Program-made: the position numbers and the translations under genes
Assembly (NCBI RefSeq): GCF_019145495.1
Contig: NZ_JAHSTU010000014.1
Span: forward strand, 18,731 to 82,730
Reading direction: 5' to 3'
Length of the DNA: 64,000 nt
DNA from: Pseudomonas azerbaijanoccidentalis
GTDB lineage: Bacteria; Pseudomonadota; Gammaproteobacteria; Pseudomonadales; Pseudomonadaceae
The notes under the pieces: model-generated
What the model saw: the letters and a program-made list of their open reading frames with translations, nothing else
What the model was told of the DNA's origin: nothing
Database searches by the model: none
Shown: positions 1 through 7,092 of the stretch, piece by piece
Layout of the letters: each line of letters opens with the position of its first letter
How positions within the stretch are numbered: the stretch's first letter is position 1

Positions 1-309
1 CTGATCGCCGTAGCTGAAATGGCGACCTTCCTGGATGACAAGGTAGCGGCCTTCGGCCAGGAAACCCTGCAAAAACCAATGAACGAATCGATCACGATGA
101 TGAGTCGTTTCTTGGGCACGCTGTTGCCGGCAGTTGAGTCCGCCAAGTGGCTCAATGGCACCGCTGAACTGGATGGCGCGGGCTGGCAGTACGAAGTCAA
201 ACGTAATGAGGCTATGCCTTATGACGAAATGATGGTGCTTTATGACGTCTGCTACGACGGCACGAACCGCATCACCCGCGCGCAACAAACAATCGTCCGT
301 CAGAGCTAA
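1..309 (+). CDS. C-terminal fragment of a virion protein, possibly tail sheath
   Basis: The reading frame is open from base 1, so this is the 3' end of a gene that begins outside the window; 102 residues are visible. A Met at base 19 exists but has no ribosome site. The segment ends in a strand-rich stretch (DEMMVLYDVCYDGTNRITRAQ) like the C-terminal domain of contractile sheath proteins, but I cannot confirm this. It is followed 12 bp later, after a GGGGAGA ribosome site, by another virion gene. What is seen is an open frame and strand context; the sheath assignment is inference. It could equally be another tail structural protein. Confidence 0.6.
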   Translation: MIAVAEMATFLDDKVAAFGQETLQKPMNESITMMSRFLGTLLPAVESAKWLNGTAELDGAGWQYEVKRNEAMPYDEMMVLYDVCYDGTNRITRAQQTIVRQS

Positions 310-321
310 GGGGAGACGTAC

Positions 322-1041
322 ATGAATATGCTGAGAGACGTTCTGAAAAACTCGAATGCCGTTGCGACGGCAGTTCAAAAGGCCAATGAAGGCAACAATG
401 CCCCGGACAACAAGGGGAACATGCTCGACAACGCCAACGAGAACAACAACGACGCAGTACCGGAAATTGTCTTTACCGAAGACATGCGCCTGGACGCCAC
501 CCGCGTGATCGCCGAGTGGGCGCAGACCGATGATCTGGGCGACGACGAAGGCTATGGCGATCGTCTGCTGGCGCTGATCGTCGGTACCGCCGCGCACAGC
601 GATAACGACCTGACCGAAGACGAAGTGGAATACGCCGGCATGGTTGCCGAGGTGGTTGGCGACTACCTGTCGGACAAGGGCATTCCTGACGACGATCTGG
701 ATGCGCTGTTTAACGATGGCAAGTTCGACAACGACGTGGCTGAGCGTGTGCACGAAGCGCTGCTGGACAAACTGCCTGATGGCGAAGACGCCATGATGGA
801 CGATGCTGGCCGTTTTGTGGACGGTGAAGACGACGCCACCATGCTCGATGCGACCTATCGCAAGAAGATCGTGGTGCGTGGTGGCAAGAAGGTGCGCATC
901 AACAAGCGCATTGCCGGCACCGTGCGTTTGACCGCGGCGCAGAAGTCGGCGGTTCGCAAGATGCAGCGCAAGGCCTTCAGCGGTACCGCGAAGATCAAGC
1001 GTGCGAAGTCCATGCGCCTGCGCAAGAAAATGAGCCTGTAA
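322..1041 (+). CDS. Acidic/basic internal virion protein with MLD-type peptides
   Basis: 239 residues, start ATG preceded by GGGGAGACGTAC. Residues about 45-172 are strongly acidic. Residues 179-239 are strongly basic (RKKIVVRGGKKVRINK, then RKMQRKAF and RLRKKMSL) and would bind DNA or scaffold. The two halves are separated by ATMLDATYRKK at about 172-181. Further MLD-type peptides are at 34-37 (MLDN) and 158-161 (MMDD). The same peptide recurs in the prohead protease at 41208 and the DarA-like protein at 55391, so it may be a maturation cleavage site that would free the basic tail. An internal head or scaffold-associated role is inferred; no family was recognised. Confidence 0.7.
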   Translation: MNMLRDVLKNSNAVATAVQKANEGNNAPDNKGNMLDNANENNNDAVPEIVFTEDMRLDATRVIAEWAQTDDLGDDEGYGDRLLALIVGTAAHSDNDLTEDEVEYAGMVAEVVGDYLSDKGIPDDDLDALFNDGKFDNDVAERVHEALLDKLPDGEDAMMDDAGRFVDGEDDATMLDATYRKKIVVRGGKKVRINKRIAGTVRLTAAQKSAVRKMQRKAFSGTAKIKRAKSMRLRKKMSL

Positions 1042-1044
1042 CCC

Positions 1045-2208
1045 ATGGCTGACTTTAGCTTTGACAAGGCCGGGGCGCTGGTTTCCAGCTCCCTCAAGGG
1101 TGTGACCGGCACCCTGGCCGGCAGCACGTCGAACAAACTGCTAGGGTCAGCCGCCACCACTGTCGGTCGGGTGGGAGAGGGGGTTATCGGCGGTGTTGCC
1201 CGGCAAGCGGAAAACACGCTTGCGGGGTTCGTCGGCGGTAAAGAGAACCTGAACCTGCTCAAAGGTGGCGCGGAAAAGGTGACCGGCACCGTCTCGGCGC
1301 TTTGGAACGGTGAAACCACCTTTTCCGAAGTGGGCGAGAAAATCAGCGGCAGTGTTTCTGAATTTCTTGATGGTGACACCGCCGCCTCCGGGTTGGGCGG
1401 TGTCGCCGATTCGTTGCTGGGCCTGAAGGTGTCCAGTAATGACCTGGGCAGCGATTGGGGGAGCCTGTCGCCGCTGCTGATGGCGCGCATGTTTGTATGC
1501 GACTCCAAAGGTGTGGCGGACATCAGGGAATACGAAGGCGTCTATGGTGCGATGGAAGAGGGCTCGTTTGAAGCGACCTTCAACTGGCAAAGCCCCTTCG
1601 AAAACATGGGGCCCGAAACCAAGGCGCCAGCGCTGACGGCAATGATTCAAAGCGGCTCGCTGGTGCCGGTGCTCAATGCGTTGCAGGCAGTCAACCCGGA
1701 CCCGAACGGCAAGATCGGCGCCATGCTCGACACCGGCGCCGACAAGCTCAAGAAGGCGGTGCACGAGCTGGAAGGCCGCACCGGGATGACAAAGCTCAAT
1801 TCGCGCCAGGTGTTCAGCGGCATGCCGCCGGCACGCGTTAACTTTAGTATCCATTTTCGAGCTACCACCGACGCGGCTAAGGAGGTCGAGGCTCCCCTGC
1901 AACGCCTGATGGAGTGGGTTTTTCCGCAGGAGTTGGCGGAAGAGGGGATTTTGTCCGAGGTGCTGCAAACCACGCGCGATTTGGATAGCTTCATCAAGGC
2001 GCTATTCCCATCGCTCACGCCCAAGCTACTTGGCCTTACCTATGCCGGGCGCACCGCTTCGCCGATGGTTGTAGAGTCGATCAGCTACCCGCTGACCGGT
2101 CCCAAGGATGACAGGGGCAACTTCATCGACCTGACGGTGCAAGTGAGCATGGCCACACTGACGGCGCTGGACCGGCCAGACATCAAGCGTTTCTTTGCCC
2201 GATCCTGA
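1045..2208 (+). CDS. Tail/baseplate-associated virion protein
   Basis: 387 residues starting 3 bp after the previous stop. The N-terminal 110 residues are Gly/Ala/Ser/Val-rich and low in complexity (SSLKGVTGTLAG, GGVARQAENTLAGFVGG). The rest is a folded domain with strand motifs (SFEATFNWQSPFENMG; ASPMVVESISYPLTGPKDDRG; TVQVSMATLTALDRPDIKRF). Position among tail genes and the hydrophobic N-terminus resemble T4 gp48/gp54-type proteins that cap the baseplate and start the tube, but that is a guess from architecture. It contains one GAMLDTG near residue 226, probably coincidental. A terminator follows directly, so this ends a transcription unit. Confidence 0.65.
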   Translation: MADFSFDKAGALVSSSLKGVTGTLAGSTSNKLLGSAATTVGRVGEGVIGGVARQAENTLAGFVGGKENLNLLKGGAEKVTGTVSALWNGETTFSEVGEKISGSVSEFLDGDTAASGLGGVADSLLGLKVSSNDLGSDWGSLSPLLMARMFVCDSKGVADIREYEGVYGAMEEGSFEATFNWQSPFENMGPETKAPALTAMIQSGSLVPVLNALQAVNPDPNGKIGAMLDTGADKLKKAVHELEGRTGMTKLNSRQVFSGMPPARVNFSIHFRATTDAAKEVEAPLQRLMEWVFPQELAEEGILSEVLQTTRDLDSFIKALFPSLTPKLLGLTYAGRTASPMVVESISYPLTGPKDDRGNFIDLTVQVSMATLTALDRPDIKRFFARS

Positions 2209-2224
2209 CCGGGAAAGCATGCAA

Positions 2225-2249
2225 ACCCCGCCACTCGGCGGGTTTTTTT
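2225..2249 (+). terminator. Rho-independent terminator after the 1045 gene
   Basis: CCCGCC, loop ACTC, GGCGGG, then seven T residues. It lies 17 bp past the stop of the preceding virion gene. Confidence 0.85.
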
Positions 2250-2293
2250 ATGCCTGATCATTGGCCTGAATACACACAATCAGGGGCGCCCCG

Positions 2294-2764
2294 ATGACGG
2301 TCAATTCTCATGTTGTTCTTTCGAGCACGTTTCAAAACATCCACGACCTGGGGCGCAAAGCTTCGACCGCTGACGCGGTGCTGGTCATCCACGGGCACGA
2401 GAACATTCAGCTGTTGATCAAGCAGTTCCCTTGGCCGGTCGCGACTCCCAAAGACATGATGGAGTTCTACGGGCCGAACGGGCAGTTGATGGTGCAACCT
2501 CAGAACGCCAAGACCAAGTTTGAAGGTCCGGTGGCGATGTATGAAGTGGTTGCGGGCACCGTAAGTGACGCCCTGATCGCGCTCATCGAGAGCGGCGCGC
2601 AGTTTGATGCTACGGCTTACCGTGGGCGTCCGGACGACTACACCCGCAAGGAAGAGATCCTGAAGGCGTCCATGGTCATGGATACGCCAGATATCGACTG
2701 GGAAAACGATACGCCGCTGCTGTACGCCGGCACGCTGCACTTCCATTGGTTCGCCAACAAGTAA
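2294..2764 (+). CDS. Tail-tube-like virion protein (paralogue of 37135)
   Basis: 156 residues; ATG preceded by CAGGGGCGCCCCG. The pattern GPVAMYEVVAGTVSDAL ... DIDWENDTPLLYAGTLHFHWF matches the pattern GPFSMYETVQGHAWKFF ... FNWESPQGGSPLVVNAQLRWR of the protein at 37135, so the two are paralogues. Both look like small beta-rich tube-type folds. It opens a new transcription unit after the terminator at 2225. Assignment as a tail tube or tube-terminating protein is inferred from size, strand pattern and neighbours. Which paralogue is the major tube protein cannot be told from sequence alone. Confidence 0.65.
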   Translation: MTVNSHVVLSSTFQNIHDLGRKASTADAVLVIHGHENIQLLIKQFPWPVATPKDMMEFYGPNGQLMVQPQNAKTKFEGPVAMYEVVAGTVSDALIALIESGAQFDATAYRGRPDDYTRKEEILKASMVMDTPDIDWENDTPLLYAGTLHFHWFANK

Positions 2765-2773
2765 GGGGCGGCC

Positions 2774-3163
2774 ATGAAGATCAGCGCGTTGGTTGCCCAA
2801 TACGTGGCGGTACTGCCGATCGGTTGCATTCTGACTGAGCAGCAGATTGAGCGTCATCTGCTCAGCGCCACGCGGTTCTATTACGGCTGCGCAGACCTGG
2901 CCAGCGGTGAACCTGTGGGCGCCGACGCGCTGATTGCCACCAATGCGGCCCAAGACGTGGACCTGAGCGAGAGCGAACTAACGCTCATCAGGCCGCTGTG
3001 GGATCTGTACATGGAGAAGGAAAACAGCATGGCGCTGGAGGCTTCACGCACGCAAGGTGCGGAGCTGTTTGGCCGGGCGGTGGCTGAGGTGCAAATGAGC
3101 ATCCAGGACTACGAACTGCGGCTGCCTCAGATGGCGTTCTGTGAAGAGTGGGTGACCATCTGA
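2774..3163 (+). CDS. Hypothetical tail-region protein
   Basis: 129 residues with ribosome site AAGGGGCGGCC before the ATG. Predicted mostly helical with an acidic middle. No family recognised. Its TGA overlaps the ATG of the next gene (TGATG), which implies translational coupling. By position between tail tube-like genes it may be a head-tail or tail completion protein. Confidence 0.6.
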   Translation: MKISALVAQYVAVLPIGCILTEQQIERHLLSATRFYYGCADLASGEPVGADALIATNAAQDVDLSESELTLIRPLWDLYMEKENSMALEASRTQGAELFGRAVAEVQMSIQDYELRLPQMAFCEEWVTI

Positions 3164-3867
3164 TGGGCAGCATTTTCGAACGCCTGGGCTATCAGGCGGC
3201 GGGTAAGGTCGCTGGCGCTCTCAGTGCGTCGGCGCCGGTGATCAAGTACACCAAGATCGCCGGCAATTTGCTCAACGGCAACCTGTCCGGCGCCGCCAAT
3301 GGCCTGATGGATAACTTCTTTGGGGCATCCAGTGAGTACGGCGGCGGCAACGTTGCGTTGGCTGGTACCAGTTGGGCGACGTTGTACGCCATGTTTCAGG
3401 AGTCGATGGACGTCCTGCGCGAGCGCTCAAACCTCTGGCATGTGCTGGTGGAGCCGATCGGCAAGGTCGGGGCCCCGCGCATAAACCTGCTTGCCACGGA
3501 GTTCAGCTATAACGGCGTGCAGCTGGGGTACGAGACGAAGAAAATCGGTTCCGGTTTCACTCAGGTGCCGACGGGATCCGACCCGGTAGAGTTGACCATG
3601 ACGTGCTACGACGTGGACGGCGAGATCAAGTCCTGGTTTGAAAACCTCAAGCGCCAGCACGCACACCCTGATGGCACATTCGGCTTGCCGGGCGACTACG
3701 CCAATACCTTCACCATTACCCACGGCGCCATTGAAGAGGGCCGCGGTTATTCGAATTCGTGGGTTCTGGTCCCTGTGAGCTGCCAAGTGGCGCAAAACCG
3801 GGCCGTCGAAGAGTTTTCGGCGCTGAACCTTACCTTTACTCAATACGAATCGTTCGGGGCTCTATGA
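3163..3867 (+). CDS. Tail-tube/baseplate-like virion protein
   Basis: 234 residues. The ATG at 3163 overlaps the upstream stop and is preferred over an in-frame start 15 bp earlier that would lie inside the upstream gene. The N-terminus is helical and Ala/Gly-rich (AAGKVAGALSASAPVIKYTKIAGNL). The C-terminal part is strand-rich (TFTITHGAIEEGRGYSNSWVLVPVSCQVAQN, FSALNLTFTQYESFG). The neighbours on both sides are tail genes and the downstream gene starts inside its stop codon (ATGA). A tail-tube initiator or tube-family role is plausible but not proven. Confidence 0.6.
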   Translation: MGSIFERLGYQAAGKVAGALSASAPVIKYTKIAGNLLNGNLSGAANGLMDNFFGASSEYGGGNVALAGTSWATLYAMFQESMDVLRERSNLWHVLVEPIGKVGAPRINLLATEFSYNGVQLGYETKKIGSGFTQVPTGSDPVELTMTCYDVDGEIKSWFENLKRQHAHPDGTFGLPGDYANTFTITHGAIEEGRGYSNSWVLVPVSCQVAQNRAVEEFSALNLTFTQYESFGAL

Positions 3868-4706
3868 AGTCAATTCAACCCGTGCACACGCTGCGCATTT
3901 CAGTTCAACCACGCGAACTGGAGATTGGCCAGGTGCAGGAACTGTGCGCCATCCCTTACCGTTTTTCGCAGCGAACCATCACCGCGTTCCTCAAGGCCGC
4001 CTGTGAGCACATCCCGCGCCCGGCGGGGAAGCTGCAAGTGGTTGATCCGTTGCTGTGGTCCGTCAACGAGCGCATGAACGTCGTGATTTTCTACCTGGCG
4101 GCGATGCTGGACGATGGCCCTGACTTCGCGCTGGGCGAGGGCAAGTTGCATGACTACCTGCTGGCGGATACCGACTACCTGGAGTTCGTCGAGTTTGACC
4201 ACGGCGGGGATATTCACCACTGCACGCCGCTGCACGGCTACCAAGCCGAAGCGATCGAAACCATGGTTGAGACAGGCGTATTACCTAAGACCTATTTCGG
4301 CTGGCAGTTGGGCGTGATGTCGGCGTGTATCCGTGGGGTCAATGAGACGCCGATTGAGTACGTCGATCCCGCGTCCTACAGCAAAGCGCTGCTGTTGAAG
4401 ATCAATGCGCTCAAGAAGTGCCCGGAAACCGAGTTTGTGCAGCTGTTCGACGCCTACTCACAGGCCTCGCTCAAACTTCAGCACTTTGTGCACGCGGTAT
4501 TCAACGCGCAGGGCGTGCTGGCGGCGCAAGTAACCGAACCGGACGAATCGACGGGGGTGCCTGAATTGGGTCCGGCCCGATTTCACCCTCGTACCGGAAT
4601 CAGCCGAGGGGCGTGTGAGCTTCTGGAAGCAGATGATCAATACGAAGGCGGACTTGGCTCTGTACTTTCGCCAGGATCTGGCCACGGCCAGCCGGCTGCC
4701 GCTTAG
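3864..4706 (+). CDS. Putative tail assembly chaperone, upstream (in-frame) product
   Basis: 280 residues; ATG in an ATGA overlap with the preceding stop. The protein is acidic and mostly helical up to about residue 230. Beyond that the reading becomes Pro/Gly-rich (HPRTGISRGACELLEADDQYEGGLG), while the overlapping frame reads as ordinary protein. This is the pattern of G/GT-type tail assembly chaperones, in which some ribosomes change frame near the end of the first gene. Tail assembly chaperones normally precede the tape-measure gene; here the lysis genes follow instead, which is unusual. Function is inferred from gene architecture. Confidence 0.6.
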   Translation: MKSIQPVHTLRISVQPRELEIGQVQELCAIPYRFSQRTITAFLKAACEHIPRPAGKLQVVDPLLWSVNERMNVVIFYLAAMLDDGPDFALGEGKLHDYLLADTDYLEFVEFDHGGDIHHCTPLHGYQAEAIETMVETGVLPKTYFGWQLGVMSACIRGVNETPIEYVDPASYSKALLLKINALKKCPETEFVQLFDAYSQASLKLQHFVHAVFNAQGVLAAQVTEPDESTGVPELGPARFHPRTGISRGACELLEADDQYEGGLGSVLSPGSGHGQPAAA

Positions 4707-4866
4707 CGAAGTCAACGCGCTGTTTGAATGTTCGGCCTATCAGAACTGGAAAAAGAGCCAGGAAAACCAGAACAAAGGCCTGTCCGCCATCCTTGGCGGC
4801 ATCAACAACGTGATCAAGGGCCTGAACATGCTCGGCGGTGTCTTGAGCCGTCGCCCACGGCGCTGA
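4615..4866 (+). CDS. Frameshift extension of the tail assembly chaperone
   Basis: 83 residues if begun at the GTG at 4615, but that start has no clear ribosome site and the frame is already open from 4534 (a TAA is at 4531-4533). The upstream stretch encodes plausible protein (NWVRPDFTLVPESAEGRVSF), which suggests entry by frameshift from the 3864 gene. A run of five G at 4553-4557 would allow the tRNA on GGG (4554-4556) to re-pair at 4555-4557, a +1 shift; a -2 shift gives the same frame. The fusion would be about 333 residues. The C-terminus is basic (LSRRPRR). What is seen is overlapping open frames; the shift itself is inference. Confidence 0.5.
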   Translation: MSFWKQMINTKADLALYFRQDLATASRLPLSEVNALFECSAYQNWKKSQENQNKGLSAILGGINNVIKGLNMLGGVLSRRPRR

Positions 4867-4946
4867 CCGCGCAAACCCCCACCCGGAACGTGCGCATGGC
4901 TACCTGAAAATGATGGCCATGTGCTTATGGGTAATGGGATCGGGAT

Positions 4947-5261
4947 ATGGCCTCGCAGGTTTGGGAAAACCCGGTGGTGAAGTGGGTAATGAACGCCTCG
5001 CAGGTGCTGTTCATCACCTTCATCTGCTGGCTGGGCAGCAACATCGGCTCTTCGGTGACTGCGTTCAGCAACAAGCTGGACAAGGTGGCGCTGTCGATCG
5101 CGGAGATTGCTGCAAAGCAGGCCTTGGCCGACCGTGACGTGGCTGCATTGACGCAGCGCGTGGGCAAGCTGGAAAGCAAAAACGAGACGCTGGAGCAGCT
5201 GGTGGCTCGCCTCGGCTTCAAGGTTGAACAACTGGAGCGGGAGAGCCCTCATGGCCGGTAA
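4947..5261 (+). CDS. Membrane protein with coiled coil, lysis region
   Basis: 104 residues; ribosome site GGGATCGGGAT. One hydrophobic segment at about residues 18-40 (QVLFITFICWLGSNIGSSV) is followed by a long heptad-type helix (ALTQRVGKLESKNETLEQLV). Its 3' end overlaps the endolysin start by 11 bp. A membrane segment plus coiled coil next to an endolysin fits a holin-associated or phage lysis-region protein. It is not a classical two-helix holin, so a holin role is only a possibility. Confidence 0.6.
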   Translation: MASQVWENPVVKWVMNASQVLFITFICWLGSNIGSSVTAFSNKLDKVALSIAEIAAKQALADRDVAALTQRVGKLESKNETLEQLVARLGFKVEQLERESPHGR

Positions 5262-5946
5262 CGAACTGGTAACGCTAGGCCAGCTGCAAGCGCTGTGCAT
5301 CACGCAAGACGGACGCGTGGCATGCGCCAAGTACCTGGCCCCCCTCAATGCCGCGATGCGGCGTTTCAAGATCACCACTTACCCGCGTATCACCATGTTC
5401 CTGGCGCAGATTGCTCATGAATCGGGTGACTTCATCCGTGTGACTGAAGGCCTGAATTACAGCGCCTACGGGCTGGCCAGCACTTGGCCAAGTCGTTACG
5501 CCGTGCCGGATGGAAAGGGCGGTTACGTCAAGGTGATGGTGGAGGGCAAGCCGCGCAACAAGCCGAATGCTGTTGCCTTGCAGATCGAGCGCAAGCCGGA
5601 AGCGATCGCTAACAGCGCCTATGCCAACCGGTTCGGCAATGGTGCTGAAGCGAGTGGTGACGGCTGGCGGTACCGCGGCGCCGGACTCAAGCAGCTGACC
5701 TTCAAAGACAACCACCTGGAGTTTGGCAAGGCGGTCGGCCTGGAGCTGTCGCTGGTACCGGACTACTTGCGGTTGCCCGAAGGCGCGGCGCTGTCGGCGG
5801 GCTGGTACTGGTTTTCGCGCGGGCTCAACGAGCTGGCCGATGCCGGCAATTTCAAAATGATCACCGAGAAGATCAACGGCGGCCAGATCGGGGCGTCTCA
5901 ACGCCTTGTGTATCTCGAGCGCGCACAGAGGGCGATGTCCGCATGA
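5251..5946 (+). CDS. Endolysin, glycoside hydrolase family 19 (chitinase-like muramidase)
   Basis: 231 residues. The ATG at 5251 is chosen because GGAGCGGGAG precedes it; a start 27 bp upstream has no ribosome site. Motifs: QIAHESGDF near residues 49-57, with the catalytic-type Glu of family 19; YANRFGNGAEASGDGWRYRGAGLKQLT, the typical substrate-cleft segment; and a C-terminal helix bundle. There is no signal peptide, so release depends on a holin. The family degrades peptidoglycan glycan strands. It sits between the membrane protein at 4947 and the holin-like gene at 5943. Confidence 0.9.
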   Translation: MAGNELVTLGQLQALCITQDGRVACAKYLAPLNAAMRRFKITTYPRITMFLAQIAHESGDFIRVTEGLNYSAYGLASTWPSRYAVPDGKGGYVKVMVEGKPRNKPNAVALQIERKPEAIANSAYANRFGNGAEASGDGWRYRGAGLKQLTFKDNHLEFGKAVGLELSLVPDYLRLPEGAALSAGWYWFSRGLNELADAGNFKMITEKINGGQIGASQRLVYLERAQRAMSA

Positions 5947-6263
5947 ACGCATTCTTGCGCTGGATGGGGCGATTTGTTGAAGAGGGCACCACCGGCAGGC
6001 CGTCGGTGAAGCGCTTCGGCTTCGCACTGTGCGTCACGGTGCTGTCCGCCGTGATCGGGTTGTTCGGTGGCGTGATGGGCGGCGTGGCCTGGATGGCGCA
6101 CGGCAGCGCTCAAGCCATCGAGCTTGTGCGGATCATCGCCAGTTCGCTGGAAGTCATTTCGGGGATGGTGCTGGCGTCCGTCACTACCGGTTACGTCGCC
6201 GGCAAGGCGGTGGAGCGGCCCCGCAAAGAGCTGCAATCACCTGATGAGGCTGCAAAGCCGTAA
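5943..6263 (+). CDS. Putative holin
   Basis: 106 residues, ATG overlapping the endolysin stop (ATGA). Two or three hydrophobic stretches: FALCVTVLSAVIGLFGGVMGGVAW (about 26-50), IIASSLEVISGMVLASVTTGYVAG (about 63-86). The C-terminus is charged (RPRKELQSPDEAAKP). Size, topology and coupling to the endolysin fit a holin that permeabilises the inner membrane. No specific holin family was recognised. Confidence 0.7.
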   Translation: MNAFLRWMGRFVEEGTTGRPSVKRFGFALCVTVLSAVIGLFGGVMGGVAWMAHGSAQAIELVRIIASSLEVISGMVLASVTTGYVAGKAVERPRKELQSPDEAAKP

Positions 6264-6290
6264 CGGAGCGCGCAGGCGCCGGGGTAAATC

Positions 6291-6752
6291 ATGATTTCAA
6301 TCGGTTGGACGGTTGGCGGCGCTGGGGTTTTGGTGGCGTTGCTGTCGCTGTGGTCGTTGGACCACTCACAAATGGCCAAAGAGGCGGCATTGCGGGACGT
6401 CGCTACCCTCACGGAAGCGAACGGCACCCTGGACGCACACAACAAGGAGCTGGCGCGAGTCGTGGCCGATCGCGCTGAGTTGCAGCAGCAAATCACGGAA
6501 GTCAGCCGCACCACGCAGCGGCTGAATACCGCACTCGACACGCAGTCCGCCCTGATATCCCGCAACCTTGAAGAGTTAAAGCGCAATGACAAAGCGATTG
6601 CTGATTACCTCCGCCAGCCTGTGCCTGTTGCTCTTGGGCTGCGCTACGCCCGTCCAGAAACCACCGACCCCGCTGCTTATCGCGCCGCCGCTGCCGGTGT
6701 GCAGCCTAGTGCCGTGTCGACTGCCGGGGCGCCCGCCGTTACTGCTCAATGA
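6291..6752 (+). CDS. Inner-membrane spanin (Rz-like)
   Basis: 153 residues. One N-terminal membrane segment (IGWTVGGAGVLVALLSLWSL) and then a long periplasmic coiled coil (about residues 30-105). A Pro/Ala-rich tail follows. A lipoprotein gene is nested in its 3' half in another frame, the classical Rz/Rz1 arrangement. Its job would be to join with the outer-membrane subunit and fuse inner and outer membranes at the last lysis step. Confidence 0.8.
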   Translation: MISIGWTVGGAGVLVALLSLWSLDHSQMAKEAALRDVATLTEANGTLDAHNKELARVVADRAELQQQITEVSRTTQRLNTALDTQSALISRNLEELKRNDKAIADYLRQPVPVALGLRYARPETTDPAAYRAAAAGVQPSAVSTAGAPAVTAQ

Positions 6753-6912
6753 TGCGCCGTACAGCGCAATTGATGAGACAGAAGACGCGCTGACCAAGTG
6801 CGCCGCACAGGTGCTGGACTGCATTGGAAAGCAGGAAGCCGCTATGCGTGTCGGGCAAGGGAGTGGTGCGCCGATCGGCGTTTTGAAGGGGGCGCCCCCC
6901 AAAAGCCAGTGA
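6586..6912 (+). CDS. Outer-membrane spanin lipoprotein (Rz1-like)
   Basis: 108 residues starting inside the i-spanin gene in a different frame. Signal with lipobox LLLLGC at about residues 14-19 and a Pro-rich mature region (TPVQKPPTPLLIAPPLP), both typical of Rz1-type proteins. It runs 160 bp beyond the i-spanin stop, so the pair is overlapping rather than fully embedded. It ends the lysis cassette. Confidence 0.8.
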   Translation: MTKRLLITSASLCLLLLGCATPVQKPPTPLLIAPPLPVCSLVPCRLPGRPPLLLNDAPYSAIDETEDALTKCAAQVLDCIGKQEAAMRVGQGSGAPIGVLKGAPPKSQ

Positions 6913-6934
6913 ACGGACTTTTCCGGACAAATCA

Positions 6935-6946
6935 TGTCCGGGGATA
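6935..6946 (+). promoter_or_regulatory. TGTCCGGGGATA motif (copy 1)
   Basis: Exact TGTCCGGGGATA followed by GCGTTTTT, so it abuts a variant of the second dispersed motif. An inverted CCGGACA lies at 6923-6929. It is in the gap between the lysis genes and the convergent integrase, pointing toward the antisense strand of the integrase. Confidence 0.55.
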
Positions 6947-7021
6947 GCGTTTTTGCTAGCAATAGGCCACTAAAAGGCGCTTGGCGCGGGGAGGAATGGA
7001 GGGGGAGAGCGGTAGGGATAA

Positions 7022-7044
7022 CCTGGCGGGTGTTGCCCGCCAGG
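7022..7044. repeat. Perfect 9-bp inverted repeat at the integrase 3' side
   Basis: CCTGGCGGG, five-base loop TGTTG, CCCGCCAGG. No T-run follows on the plus strand, so it is a weak terminator at best. It lies between the convergent lysis and integrase genes. Confidence 0.6.
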
Positions 7045-7055
7045 CTGATTTGGTG

Positions 7056-7092
7056 CGTGTCAATTTATGTGAAATGTCGTGTCAATTTATAT
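7056..7092 (+). repeat. Tandem direct repeat CGTGTCAATTTAT
   Basis: CGTGTCAATTTATGT at 7056-7070 and CGTGTCAATTTATAT at 7078-7092 are 22 bp apart, i.e. on the same helix face. The second overlaps the integrase stop codon. They could be arm-type integrase sites or binding sites for another protein; function is not shown by sequence. Confidence 0.6.
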
